This document shows, piece after piece, positions 31,591 through 38,546 of a DNA stretch of 41,718 bases. The stretch's first letter is position 1. Each line of letters opens with the position of its first letter. Position numbers and translations under genes: made by a program. The notes beneath the pieces were generated by a model that did not search any database, was not told the DNA's origin, and was given only the letters and a program-made list of their open reading frames with translations. The stretch comes from an uncultured Chitinophagales bacterium (GTDB lineage Bacteria > Bacteroidota > Bacteroidia > Chitinophagales > JAHDHT01): the NCBI GenBank assembly GCA_938023075.1, contig CALHDG010000112.1:1-41718 (forward strand). Direction: 5' to 3'.

Positions 31591-31708
31591 ATTTTTTGAA
31601 GCGAAACCATATAGCATTATAATAACACCCGTCCCGCTTTCCGCTCAAATGCCATTTGCCTGCGCTGCGAAGCCCCTCAAAATGGCATAACCGCTGCAAT
31701 CGGGGCTA
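31591..31708 (-). ncRNA. Flavo-1-like structured repeat, copy 3
   Basis: On the minus strand: TAGCCCCGATTGCAGCGG, stem ATGCCATTTTG/AAATGGCAT, GAGCGGAAAGCGGGAC, then the conserved tail GTTTCGCTTCAAAAAAT. The upstream flank 31709-31789 matches 8351-8422 beside copy 1, so the repeated unit is about 190 bases in these two. Confidence 0.62.
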
Positions 31709-31831
31709 GTTTGCAAACTTCGGTTCTTCGTAGAAAAATAAAAAACGATGATAGTTGAAAACAAGAATGTATCAACCACTTTGATAAACTTGTCGAAATA
31801 AGCTATTCAATTTTGATTCCGTAATTATATA

Positions 31832-31994
31832 ATACCAATTTGACTGTAATATGTGACACAAAAATTTTGGAATTAATTTGGTGAGCTCAAGGCAAAAAAC
31901 GCAGGCATAGCCAGCAGCTACGGCGAGTATTTTTAACGAAGAGATCACCAATATTAAACCGAAATTTGTGTTACATTTTATGTTAAATTGGTAT
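31832..31994 (+). repeat. Repeat A, copy 2
   Basis: ATACCAATTTGACTGTAATA at the left and TTACATTTTATGTTAAATTGGTAT at the right, with the core CATAGCCAGCAGCTACGGCGAG then TATTTTTAACGAA. The core hairpin is TAGC-CAGCA-GCTA. It is 163 bases long and clearly homologous to the other copies throughout. Confidence 0.85.
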
Positions 31995-32176
31995 AATACC
32001 CCCCAAAGCTTCTATTAAAAGTTGAACAATTGCTGAAGGTTGCCGTTTTACAATCTATTTTGTTCAATTTAAAAATTTCTTTATCCAAATTCAGAACTTA
32101 TTATTTAACCAACCGTAATTAAACAAAATAAATGGTATACTTGTACAGTTACAATTTTAAGATTAATCAAACTACC

Positions 32177-33046
32177 ATGTATAAATCATTTTTAAAATTT
32201 GCCGTTTTTATTTGGGCTTTACTCCTGTTAAATACTTGTGAAATGGGCAACCCGCTAAATATTTCAAAAAGTGAAAATGGTATTCAAACAGAAAACATTG
32301 TTTTAGATGTAAATGGCACCGAAGAACAAAGAAATATATTTACTTACGGAGAACTGATAACGCTTAAATTTAAAAACGTTACCGGCTTACAAAAAGAAAA
32401 TGGTAAAGTATTTCCACAAGGTTCTATTTTTGTATTAAATGAAAAACAAGATACCATAGATAGAGGCATCAATATATTTGGTGAAGAAGGTATGGACGAT
32501 GATCCCTTAAATTTAACCGTACAAATACAAGCAGGTTTAGCTCAAAATTACAACAAGCAATATACCTTAAAAGTAGAAATAAATGATGCAAAAGGGGAAG
32601 GCTCTCTTCAAATGGAGATGCCGATTACCATAATCGAAAACGAACGCTTTGTTATTAGCACCGATTCTATACAATACAAAGCCATTTATTTATTAGATAA
32701 AACTACAAACACGGTAATTGTAGATAACAAAGTTAACAAGGCAGACGGGGTAGTTATCTTATATGAAGGTTTAAAAGGTTTACAAACTGATGAAATTAAT
32801 TATGTGTATCCAGGCATGTCAATAAAATTAGTAGACAATAGCGGCAAAGTAATACTGGAAAATGAAAATATGCTAGATACTTACAATGCATTAGGTTTTA
32901 AAAGTGCCAATATTGAGCAACGCTTGCCCATTAATATTGCTTTTAAAGAGGTGCCTATTGAAAATCCCGTAAAATTGACGGCTACTTTGTTTGATTTAAA
33001 ATCTGACCGGCAATTAGTTTTGGAAACTGATTTGGAGGTGAATTGA
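32177..33046 (+). CDS. Hypothetical surface-type protein, probable lipoprotein
   Basis: Taking the ATG at 32177 gives 289 residues with a clear signal sequence (M-Y-K-S-F-L-K-F-A-V-F-I-W-A-L-L-L-L-N-T-C); the in-frame ATG at 32132 would put 15 polar residues before it. The Cys after L-N-T is where a lipobox would place it, though Thr at -1 is unusual. The rest is beta-rich with no catalytic motif I recognise (Y-G-E-L-I-T-L-K-F-K-N-V, P-Q-G-S-I-F-V-L-N, Y-P-G-M-S-I-K-L-V). It may be a cell-surface binding or structural protein. Repeats flank it on both sides. Confidence 0.6.
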   Translation: MYKSFLKFAVFIWALLLLNTCEMGNPLNISKSENGIQTENIVLDVNGTEEQRNIFTYGELITLKFKNVTGLQKENGKVFPQGSIFVLNEKQDTIDRGINIFGEEGMDDDPLNLTVQIQAGLAQNYNKQYTLKVEINDAKGEGSLQMEMPITIIENERFVISTDSIQYKAIYLLDKTTNTVIVDNKVNKADGVVILYEGLKGLQTDEINYVYPGMSIKLVDNSGKVILENENMLDTYNALGFKSANIEQRLPINIAFKEVPIENPVKLTATLFDLKSDRQLVLETDLEVN

Positions 33047-33069
33047 GTAAAGCGAAATAACCAAGCGTT

Positions 33070-33236
33070 CATTTAAAAATAATGAGAAAATAAATTTACC
33101 AATTATGATAAAGCAATTTTTTGATAGACGAGGCGAAAAACGTATTCTTAGTGGTGCTAAAACGAGTATTTTTAATGAAGTAGATCGGAAAATCTCAAAG
33201 GTAAAAATGGACAGTTATTTTTGAATTATTCCTTAG
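33070..33236 (+). repeat. Repeat B, copy 2
   Basis: The core TTGATAGACGAGGCGAAAAACG, hairpin TTAG-TGGTG-CTAA, then AACGAGTATTTTTAATGAAGTAGATCGG matches the full copy at 35926. The inverted ends (AATAATGAGAAAATAA and TTATTTTTGAATTATT) are more diverged. Its AACGAGTATTTTTAA is closer to repeat A's core than to the other B copies, linking the two families. Confidence 0.65.
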
Positions 33237-33250
33237 CCTCAAACACATCC

Positions 33251-33280
33251 TTTCTTTACATCAAAAAAAGTGTATTTTTG
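33251..33280 (+). promoter_or_regulatory. Promoter of efp
   Basis: TTTC at 33251-33254 and TATTTTTG at 33273-33280 are 18 bases apart, close to the ideal TTTG-N19-TAnnTTTG. The predicted leader to the ATG at 33312 is about 26 bases. It probably drives efp, accB and accC together. Confidence 0.6.
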
Positions 33281-33311
33281 CAGTCAAATTAAAAATTAAT
33301 ACATTTAAATA

Positions 33312-33878
33312 ATGGCATCAACATCAGATATTAAAAATGGTATGTGTATCGTCTTTAAGACAGATATTTATAAAATTGTTGAATTTCAGCATGTTAAACC
33401 AGGTAAAGGTCCGGCGTTTGTACGCACCAAATTGAAAAATTTATCAACCGGTAGAGTAATAGACAACACCATACCTGCCGGTCATAAAATTGAAGAAGCC
33501 AGAGTAGAAAGACGAACCTTTCAATTTTTATATAAAGACGATAGTGGCTATCACTTTATGAATAATCAAACCTACGATCAAATTGCTTTAGAAGAAAAAC
33601 TATTAGACGGGCACGAATTTTTAAGTGAAGGCATCAATGTTGAAATATTATACCATGCCGAAACCGAAAAAATATTAACCTGCGATATGCCTGATTATGT
33701 AGAGTTAGAAGTAACCTATGCAGAGCCAGGCGTTAAAGGCGATTCTTCTTCAACAGCTACCAAACCGGCAACTTTATCAACCGGTGCCATTGTACATGTA
33801 CCCATTTTTATAAATGAAGGGGAAAAAATAAGAGTTGATGTAAAAGCAAAATCGTATATGGAACGCGTAAAATCATAA
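33312..33878 (+). CDS. efp: Elongation factor P
   Basis: A 188-residue three-domain translation factor that rescues ribosomes stalled at polyproline stretches. The tip loop is K-P-G-K32-G-P-A-F, with the Lys at 32 that is the modification site in many bacteria. The oligonucleotide-binding domains follow, with the hallmark P-D-Y-V-E-L-E-V-T and a C-terminal G-A-I-V-H-V-P-I-F-I-N-E-G-E-K-I-R-V-D. No efp-modifying enzyme is adjacent. accB starts five bases after the stop. Confidence 0.95.
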   Translation: MASTSDIKNGMCIVFKTDIYKIVEFQHVKPGKGPAFVRTKLKNLSTGRVIDNTIPAGHKIEEARVERRTFQFLYKDDSGYHFMNNQTYDQIALEEKLLDGHEFLSEGINVEILYHAETEKILTCDMPDYVELEVTYAEPGVKGDSSSTATKPATLSTGAIVHVPIFINEGEKIRVDVKAKSYMERVKS

Positions 33879-33883
33879 AAGGG

Positions 33884-34405
33884 ATGAACTTAAACGAAAT
33901 AAAGGAGCTAATTGACAAAATAAGTGAAACTGAAATTGGCGAACTAAAATTAGAACAAGCCGATTTTAAATTAAGTATTCGATCAAAAACGTTTGTTGAG
34001 GCTACGCAAAAAGGCAAAGTTCAAGTTAGTCAAATGATGCCTGTCGGGTCTTCAGCTAATCCGGTGATGCCCATGTTAACACCACAAGCTCCTGTTGTTT
34101 CAAATGTGCCAGCTAACAATGTGGCAAGCCCTAGCTCTGCCGATGAAACAACTGCAAACGATAACTTGATTACTATTAAAGCTCCTATGATTGGTACTTT
34201 TTACCGGTCTTCTGCACCAGATAAACCACCATTTATAAAAGTTGGAGATAGCATTGCTACGGGCGATACGATTTGCATTATCGAAGCGATGAAATTGTTT
34301 AATGAAATTGAATCGGAAGTAAACGGAAAAATTATTAAAATATTGGCAGATGATGCAAGCCCGGTAGAGTACGATCAACCCATTATGATAATCGAACCAG
34401 CATAG
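33884..34405 (+). CDS. accB: Biotin carboxyl carrier protein of acetyl-CoA carboxylase
   Basis: A 173-residue protein with an N-terminal helical segment, a Pro/Ala/Ser-rich linker (about 50-92) and a C-terminal biotinyl domain holding E-A-M-K137-L-F-N-E-I-E, where the Lys receives biotin. A-P-M-I-G-T-F-Y-R-S marks the start of the domain. It carries the carboxyl group made by AccC to the transferase. It lies between efp and accC, the usual Bacteroidota arrangement. Confidence 0.95.
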   Translation: MNLNEIKELIDKISETEIGELKLEQADFKLSIRSKTFVEATQKGKVQVSQMMPVGSSANPVMPMLTPQAPVVSNVPANNVASPSSADETTANDNLITIKAPMIGTFYRSSAPDKPPFIKVGDSIATGDTICIIEAMKLFNEIESEVNGKIIKILADDASPVEYDQPIMIIEPA

Positions 34406-34483
34406 GTATTATAATGTTGAATGATTAATTTTGAATAAATCCAAAGGTTGAAACACCGCTTTCAAAATCCTTATGCAAACAAT

Positions 34484-35833
34484 ATGTTTAAAAAAATTTT
34501 AATAGCCAACCGGGGCGAAATAGCGGTTAGGGTACAACGTACTTGTCGCGAAATGGGCATCAAAACGATAGCGGTTTATTCTACAGCTGATAAAGATAGC
34601 TTACACGTACGCTTTGCTGACGAAGCCGTTTGTATTGGTCCACCACCAAGTAAAGATTCGTATTTAAGCATACCCAAAATAATGGCAGCCGCCGAAATTA
34701 CGAACGCCGATGCCATTCATCCGGGTTACGGCTTTCTTTCAGAAAACGCCAATTTCGCCGAAGTTTGTAAAGATTATAACATCAAATTTATTGGTCCTGA
34801 TGCGAAAATGATTAACAGCATGGGCGATAAAGCTACGGCAAAAGCGACCATGAAAAAAGCACGCGTACCCGTTATTCCTGGTTCAGAAGGTTTAATTGAT
34901 ACCCGGGAAAGTGGAAAAACCATCGCCAATAAAATTGGGTATCCGGTTATTTTAAAAGCAACGGCAGGCGGAGGAGGAAAAGGCATGCGCGTGCTTTGGC
35001 AAGAAAGTGAATTTGATGATGCTTGGGATTCTGCCAAAGCCGAATCGAAAAATGCTTTTGGTAATGATGGCATATATTTGGAAAAATTTATTGAAGAACC
35101 CCGCCACGTAGAAATTCAAATTGTAGGCGATCAATATGGAAAGGTGATTCATTTATCCGAAAGAGATTGTACCATTCAACGGCGACATCAAAAATTAGTG
35201 GAAGAAGCCCCATCCCCAATTTTAGATAATCGTACCCGAAAGCAAATGGGTAATGCTGCCATTAAAGCTGCCAAAGCTATAAACTACGAAGGTTTGGGCA
35301 CCGTAGAATTTTTGGTAGACAAGCACAAGAAATTCTACTTTATGGAAATGAACACCCGCGTACAAGTGGAGCATACCGTTACCGAAGAAGTAATAGATCG
35401 TGATTTAATTAAAGAGCAAATTAAAATAGCTGCCGGCGAACGGATTAGCGGCAAAAGTTATGAACCTCAATTTCATGCCATTGAATGTAGAATTAATGCC
35501 GAAGACCCTTATCGAAACTTTATCCCTTCTCCAGGTAAAATTACCGCTTACCACACCCCAAAAGGTTTCGGCGTTCGGGTAGATACGCACGCTTTTGCTA
35601 ACTATGTGGTGCCCCCTTACTACGATTCTATGATTGCCAAAGTAATTGCTCGCGGCAACGACCGTGAAGAAGCCATTGCCCGCATGTCAAGAGCCTTAGA
35701 TGAATTTATTATAGAAGGTATCAAAACCACCATACCTTTTCATAAGCAATTGATGCGCAATGATCAGTTTCGATCAGGAGTTTATAATACCGGGTTTATT
35801 GATACTTTTGAGTTAGTGGAAGAGGAAGAGTAG
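34484..35833 (+). CDS. accC: Biotin carboxylase subunit of acetyl-CoA carboxylase
   Basis: The ATG at 34484 gives 449 residues, the family length; the frame is open back to a TTG at 34448 but the protein normally begins [17 protein letters not shown]-grasp motifs are all present: [10 protein letters not shown], the Gly-rich loop [36 protein letters not shown] and [10 protein letters not shown]. The enzyme carboxylates biotin on AccB using ATP and bicarbonate. The accA and accD genes are elsewhere. Confidence 0.96.
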   Translation: MFKKILIANRGEIAVRVQRTCREMGIKTIAVYSTADKDSLHVRFADEAVCIGPPPSKDSYLSIPKIMAAAEITNADAIHPGYGFLSENANFAEVCKDYNIKFIGPDAKMINSMGDKATAKATMKKARVPVIPGSEGLIDTRESGKTIANKIGYPVILKATAGGGGKGMRVLWQESEFDDAWDSAKAESKNAFGNDGIYLEKFIEEPRHVEIQIVGDQYGKVIHLSERDCTIQRRHQKLVEEAPSPILDNRTRKQMGNAAIKAAKAINYEGLGTVEFLVDKHKKFYFMEMNTRVQVEHTVTEEVIDRDLIKEQIKIAAGERISGKSYEPQFHAIECRINAEDPYRNFIPSPGKITAYHTPKGFGVRVDTHAFANYVVPPYYDSMIAKVIARGNDREEAIARMSRALDEFIIEGIKTTIPFHKQLMRNDQFRSGVYNTGFIDTFELVEEEE

Positions 35834-35925
35834 TTCGTATTTTTCATTACAACCTTAAAATCTCTGATCCCGTACTGTATAATCATAAGTTCATAACGCC
35901 CAATCTCGAGCACGAAAATCAACAG

Positions 35926-36087
35926 TTAGGAATGATTAAAAAATAAATGTTCAAATTTTAGCAAAGAGATTTTTTGATATACGAGTTAAAAAACACAGGC
36001 TTAGTGGTGCTAAGACGAGGCTTTTCAACGAAGTATATCCGAAAATTGTAAAGTCAGCATGTAAATTTATTTTTTTCTTATTCCTAA
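35926..36087 (+). repeat. Repeat B, most complete copy
   Basis: The inverted ends TTAGGAATGATTAAAAAATA and the complement of TTTATTTTTTTCTTATTCCTAAA continue inward to GATATACG. The core is AAAAAACACAGGC, hairpin CTTAG-TGGTG-CTAAG, then ACGAGGCTTTTCAACGAAG. At 162 bases it matches repeat A in length and in the plan of its core, but the outer sequence is different. Confidence 0.72.
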
Positions 36088-36111
36088 AGTAGTTAACACT
36101 TTCTTTTTAAT

Positions 36112-36228
36112 TTTTTTGAAGCGAACCCTATAGCATCACAATAACACCCCTCCCGCTTTCCGCTCAAATGCCATTTGCTTGCGCTGCAAAAACCATGCAA
36201 AATGGCATAACCGCTGCAATCGGGGCTA
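36112..36228 (-). ncRNA. Flavo-1-like structured repeat, copy 4
   Basis: On the minus strand TAGCCCCGATTGCAGCGG, stem ATGCCATTTTG/AAATGGCAT, GAGCGGAAAGCGGGAG and the tail GGTTCGCTTCAAAAAAA. It follows repeat B by 24 bases, as does copy 3 (27 bases). Confidence 0.62.
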
Positions 36229-36412
36229 GTTTGCCAACTGTGGTCATATTCATAAACGTTTCAATAGTACTATTTAAAATTAATTGACAACAAAAAAACC
36301 GGTTTCAAAACATACTTTATCAACATTTTTTCGTTTATATCAATACAAAATAGTTCAAAAAAAAATAATTGCTCATTTCCCTAAAATAGTACACGAGTTG
36401 AATATTATCTCA

Positions 36413-37264
36413 ATGAAATCAAAAATGTTTAAATATACTTTGCTGGCAGCTATGCTATGTTGTTTTGCTAAAGTACAAAGCCAAAGCATCGAAGTAGGGC
36501 TTATGGCCGGTGCAGCCAATTATTATGGCGATCTCAATGCCAACTTCGGGTTTAAACAAGTCGGACCATCCGCAAGTTTAATGGTTAAACAAAATTTAAA
36601 CTACTATATATCCGTAAAAGGTACCGCCAGTTATGGTCGCTTAGGCGCGTCAGACAATCAACAAAGCCAAGTGTTTGAACAAACGCGAAACCTGAGCTTT
36701 CAGTCCAATATTTTTGAGTTAGCCGCACAGGTAGAGTTAAATTTTTTCCGCTACGAATTACAAAATTTAAACCATTACTTTACCCCTTATTTAACTACTG
36801 GAGCAGCTGTTTTCCGTTTTAATCCAAAAACAGAATTAAATGGTGAAATGATTAACCTGCAATCTATTGGAACGGAAGGTCAAATGAATCCCGATATCAG
36901 CAAAAATTTTCCATACAAACTTAATCAGTTTGCCATACCAATGGGCATGGGTTTTAAATATTGGATAGGCGGTAATTGGACAATTGGCGGCGAAATTACC
37001 TACCGCAAAACCTTTACCGACTACATAGATGATGTAAGTGATGCCTATGTAGATGATTTTATTTTAGGTCCGGTAGCGCAATTGGTACACGATCAATCTA
37101 CCGAAGAGCCCAACACCTTAGGCACTTCCGACAAACAACGTGGTAATAAAATCAGTACCGATGATTACTTATTTGGTGGTGTCTTTATCACCCGTACCTT
37201 CAATCGTTCAAAGTGCCCTTCTGCCAAAAAAGGGAAAAATGCTTCGTTGAGAGGGAGACGGTAA
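36413..37264 (+). CDS. Outer-membrane beta-barrel protein, DUF6089/PorG-like type IX secretion component
   Basis: Starting at ATG 36413 gives 283 residues with a proper signal peptide (M-F-K-Y-T-L-L-A-A-M-L-C-C-F-A-K-V-Q-S-Q); the frame is open upstream to a TTG at 36284, but that would bury the signal. The mature protein has the DUF6089 pattern: G-L-M-A-G-A-A-N-Y-Y-G-D-L-N near the start, F-R-Y-E-L, F-T-P-Y-L-T-T-G-A-A-V-F, G-F-K-Y-W-I-G-G-N-W-T-I-G-G-E-I-T-Y-R-K-T-F-T-D-Y-I-D-D-V. PorG is an outer-membrane partner of the type IX ring. It stands alone here rather than beside uppS and bamA. Confidence 0.78.
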   Translation: MKSKMFKYTLLAAMLCCFAKVQSQSIEVGLMAGAANYYGDLNANFGFKQVGPSASLMVKQNLNYYISVKGTASYGRLGASDNQQSQVFEQTRNLSFQSNIFELAAQVELNFFRYELQNLNHYFTPYLTTGAAVFRFNPKTELNGEMINLQSIGTEGQMNPDISKNFPYKLNQFAIPMGMGFKYWIGGNWTIGGEITYRKTFTDYIDDVSDAYVDDFILGPVAQLVHDQSTEEPNTLGTSDKQRGNKISTDDYLFGGVFITRTFNRSKCPSAKKGKNASLRGRR

Positions 37265-37623
37265 CTGAGGAATACTTATCAAATTAAAATAAATTCATTT
37301 CAAGAGAGTTAAAGTAATCCTCAAAATGCATATCAGATTTCTTATAAAATGCCTAAATCGAAAATAGTTCTTGCGAAACGATAGCTTGGTAGAAAAAAAC
37401 ACCATCACCAAAGTTCCCGTAGGAGCGACACTTAGCGAAATCGGTAAACAAACATATGATGATCTAAAATAAAGGATGTAACGCTCCGCTGGAGCTACTA
37501 ATCTGTGTTAATTTTTAGCTACCAAAATTTTACTCCTCTGGAGTAAGGCTACTGCATATTTTTCAATGGCAATGCTAAAAACTTCCATTTTCTTCATAGA
37601 ACATTTAGTGTTGTCGCATTCTT
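37265..37623. other. Gap after porG containing two opposed repeat C units
   Basis: GGTAGAAAAAAACACC with GTTCCCGTAGGAGCGACAC (about 37389-37435, plus) and a complete unit on the minus strand (37477-37544) face each other. No coding frame is seen in the remainder. Confidence 0.5.
37477..37544 (-). repeat. Repeat C, copy 2
   Basis: On the minus strand: ACTCCAGAGGAG, TAAAATTTTGGTAG, an A-periodic stretch, then GCTCCAGCGGAGCGTTACAT. It corresponds box for box to 21552-21620. In the right-hand box CTCCAGCGGAG replaces CTCCAGAGGAG. Confidence 0.6.
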
Positions 37624-37789
37624 ATACCAATTTGATTATAAAAAGTGATACTAAAATTTTGAATTTATTTTGGTGAGATTGGGGTAAAAAAAACGCAGGC
37701 ATAGCCAGCGGCTACGGCGAGTATTTTTAACGAAAATATCGCCAACAATAAAACGAAATTTGTGTTACATTTTATGGTCAATTTGGTAT
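37624..37789 (+). repeat. Repeat A, copy 3, left of the ParS-like gene
   Basis: Nearly identical to copy 1 (1906-2062) except for a few added bases before the core (GGGGTAAAAAAAACGCAGG). The core hairpin is TAGCC-AGC-GGCTA. Its last base is the first base of the stop codon (complement strand) of the ParS-like gene, so the gene's end is formed at the repeat junction. Confidence 0.88.
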
Positions 37790-38199
37790 TAGACATTATC
37801 TCCGTATTCTATACCAGTTAATCTTTCTTCAATTAATCTTATACCAGAAATAGTTTTCGGATAATCTATCGGTGAGTCGTTGTCTAAAAAGAAATTTTTG
37901 GTAGTCAGCCAATTGTAAAAATGATTGGTAGAACCAAAAACATCAACTCCATATTTAAACAGCGAAATGAGCAATACAATTTGTTCTTTTGTATTGTCTT
38001 TTAACACTACTGCCTTTCTGAAAGTTTTTACACTAATGTTCAACCAATCCGAAATTAAATCATCTTTTAAGTTTGAGTATTCTTTAATAATCGAAATGTA
38101 ATTCCAATTAATCTTTTTGGATTTTAATAAATTCAATATCTCCACCTCAGTTATTCTTTTTGGTAATTCATCCATAAGTTTCGAACTAAGCGTTGTCAT
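37789..38199 (-). CDS. ParS/MbcA/Xre-type antitoxin with DUF2384 toxin-binding domain, solitary
   Basis: A 136-residue protein. The N-terminal helical region (about 10-75) includes a helix-turn-helix-like stretch (L-I-S-D-W-L-N-I-S-V-K-T-F-R-K). The C-terminal domain has the DUF2384 signature: G-V-D-V-F-G-S near 84-90, F-Y-N-W-L-T-T-K-N, P-I-D-Y-P-K-T-I-S-G, then I-E-E-R-L-T-G-I-E-Y-G-D. Such proteins neutralise RES-domain toxins that deplete NAD and repress their own operon. No RES gene is present on either side. Instead, two direct copies of repeat A bracket the gene, ending at its stop and starting 11 bases before its ATG, leaving no room for a normal promoter outside the repeat. Confidence 0.82.
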   Translation of the reverse strand: MTTLSSKLMDELPKRITEVEILNLLKSKKINWNYISIIKEYSNLKDDLISDWLNISVKTFRKAVVLKDNTKEQIVLLISLFKYGVDVFGSTNHFYNWLTTKNFFLDNDSPIDYPKTISGIRLIEERLTGIEYGDNV

Positions 38200-38209
38200 G
38201 AACTTTCTA

Positions 38210-38373
38210 ATACCAATTTAACTGTAAAAGGTTACACTAAAATTTTGAATTTAATTTGGTGAGATTGAGACGAAAAACGGAGTCATACCTGGAAGGTCTG
38301 ACGAGTATTTTCAACGAAAAGGTCGCCAATATTAAAACTAAATTTGTGTTACATTTTATGGTTAATTTGGTAT
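38210..38373 (+). repeat. Repeat A, copy 4, right of the ParS-like gene
   Basis: The ends are as in the other copies. The core hairpin differs: TACCT-GGA-AGGTC replaces TAGCC-AGC-GGCTA, keeping pairing with new bases. The rest (CGAGTATTTTCAACGAA, AAATTTGTGTTACATTTTATGG) is conserved. Confidence 0.85.
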
Positions 38374-38522
38374 TATAAAATAAGGTTATTTTGTCTTTTA
38401 AAACAAGAAATTTCACCTTTTTTCAGAGTTTGAAAATTTCAATAGACTAAGGACATGATATTGCTAAAAACGATACCAAAATTTAACTATAAAAGCCATT
38501 AGTAATTTAAACAAATCAATTG

Positions 38523-38530
38523 TACTTTTG
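38523..38530 (+). promoter_or_regulatory. -7 promoter element of uvrA
   Basis: TACTTTTG is an exact TAnnTTTG match ending 16 bases before the uvrA ATG; the leader would be about 10 bases. No LexA-type palindrome is evident. The rest of 38374-38546 is AT-rich with nothing else notable. Confidence 0.5.
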
Positions 38531-38546
38531 AACGTTAACGCAATAC

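Larger units (their letters stand above)
31162..32176. other. 1-kb gene-free region packed with repeats
   Basis: In order it contains the ridA promoter, repeat B (31431-31563), a Flavo-1-like copy (31591-31708) with its shared flank to 31789, and repeat A (31832-31994). The remaining 31995-32176 should hold the promoter of the next gene. No TAnnTTTG box is obvious and no coding frame is credible. Confidence 0.6.
35834..36412. other. Gene-free region between accC and porG, 579 bases
   Basis: It contains repeat B (35926-36087) and a Flavo-1-like copy (36112-36228) in the same order and spacing as at 31431-31708. No terminator hairpin with a T run is obvious after accC. The 36229-36412 stretch should hold the porG promoter, but no clear box is seen. 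Confidence 0.55.

Noticed and set aside
31481-31690. 69-codon plus-strand open frame
   Set aside because: It runs through repeat B and the Flavo-1-like element, so its residues reflect repeat sequence. It has no protein-like pattern.
8351-31789. Insertion sequences carrying a transposase
   Set aside because: No DDE, HUH or serine/tyrosine transposase frame is seen near any repeat. The only related protein is the Rpn nuclease at 16858, which has no flanking inverted repeats.
37624-38373. Composite transposon
   Set aside because: There is no transposase in or near the block and no matching duplication outside the two repeats; bracketing alone does not prove mobility.
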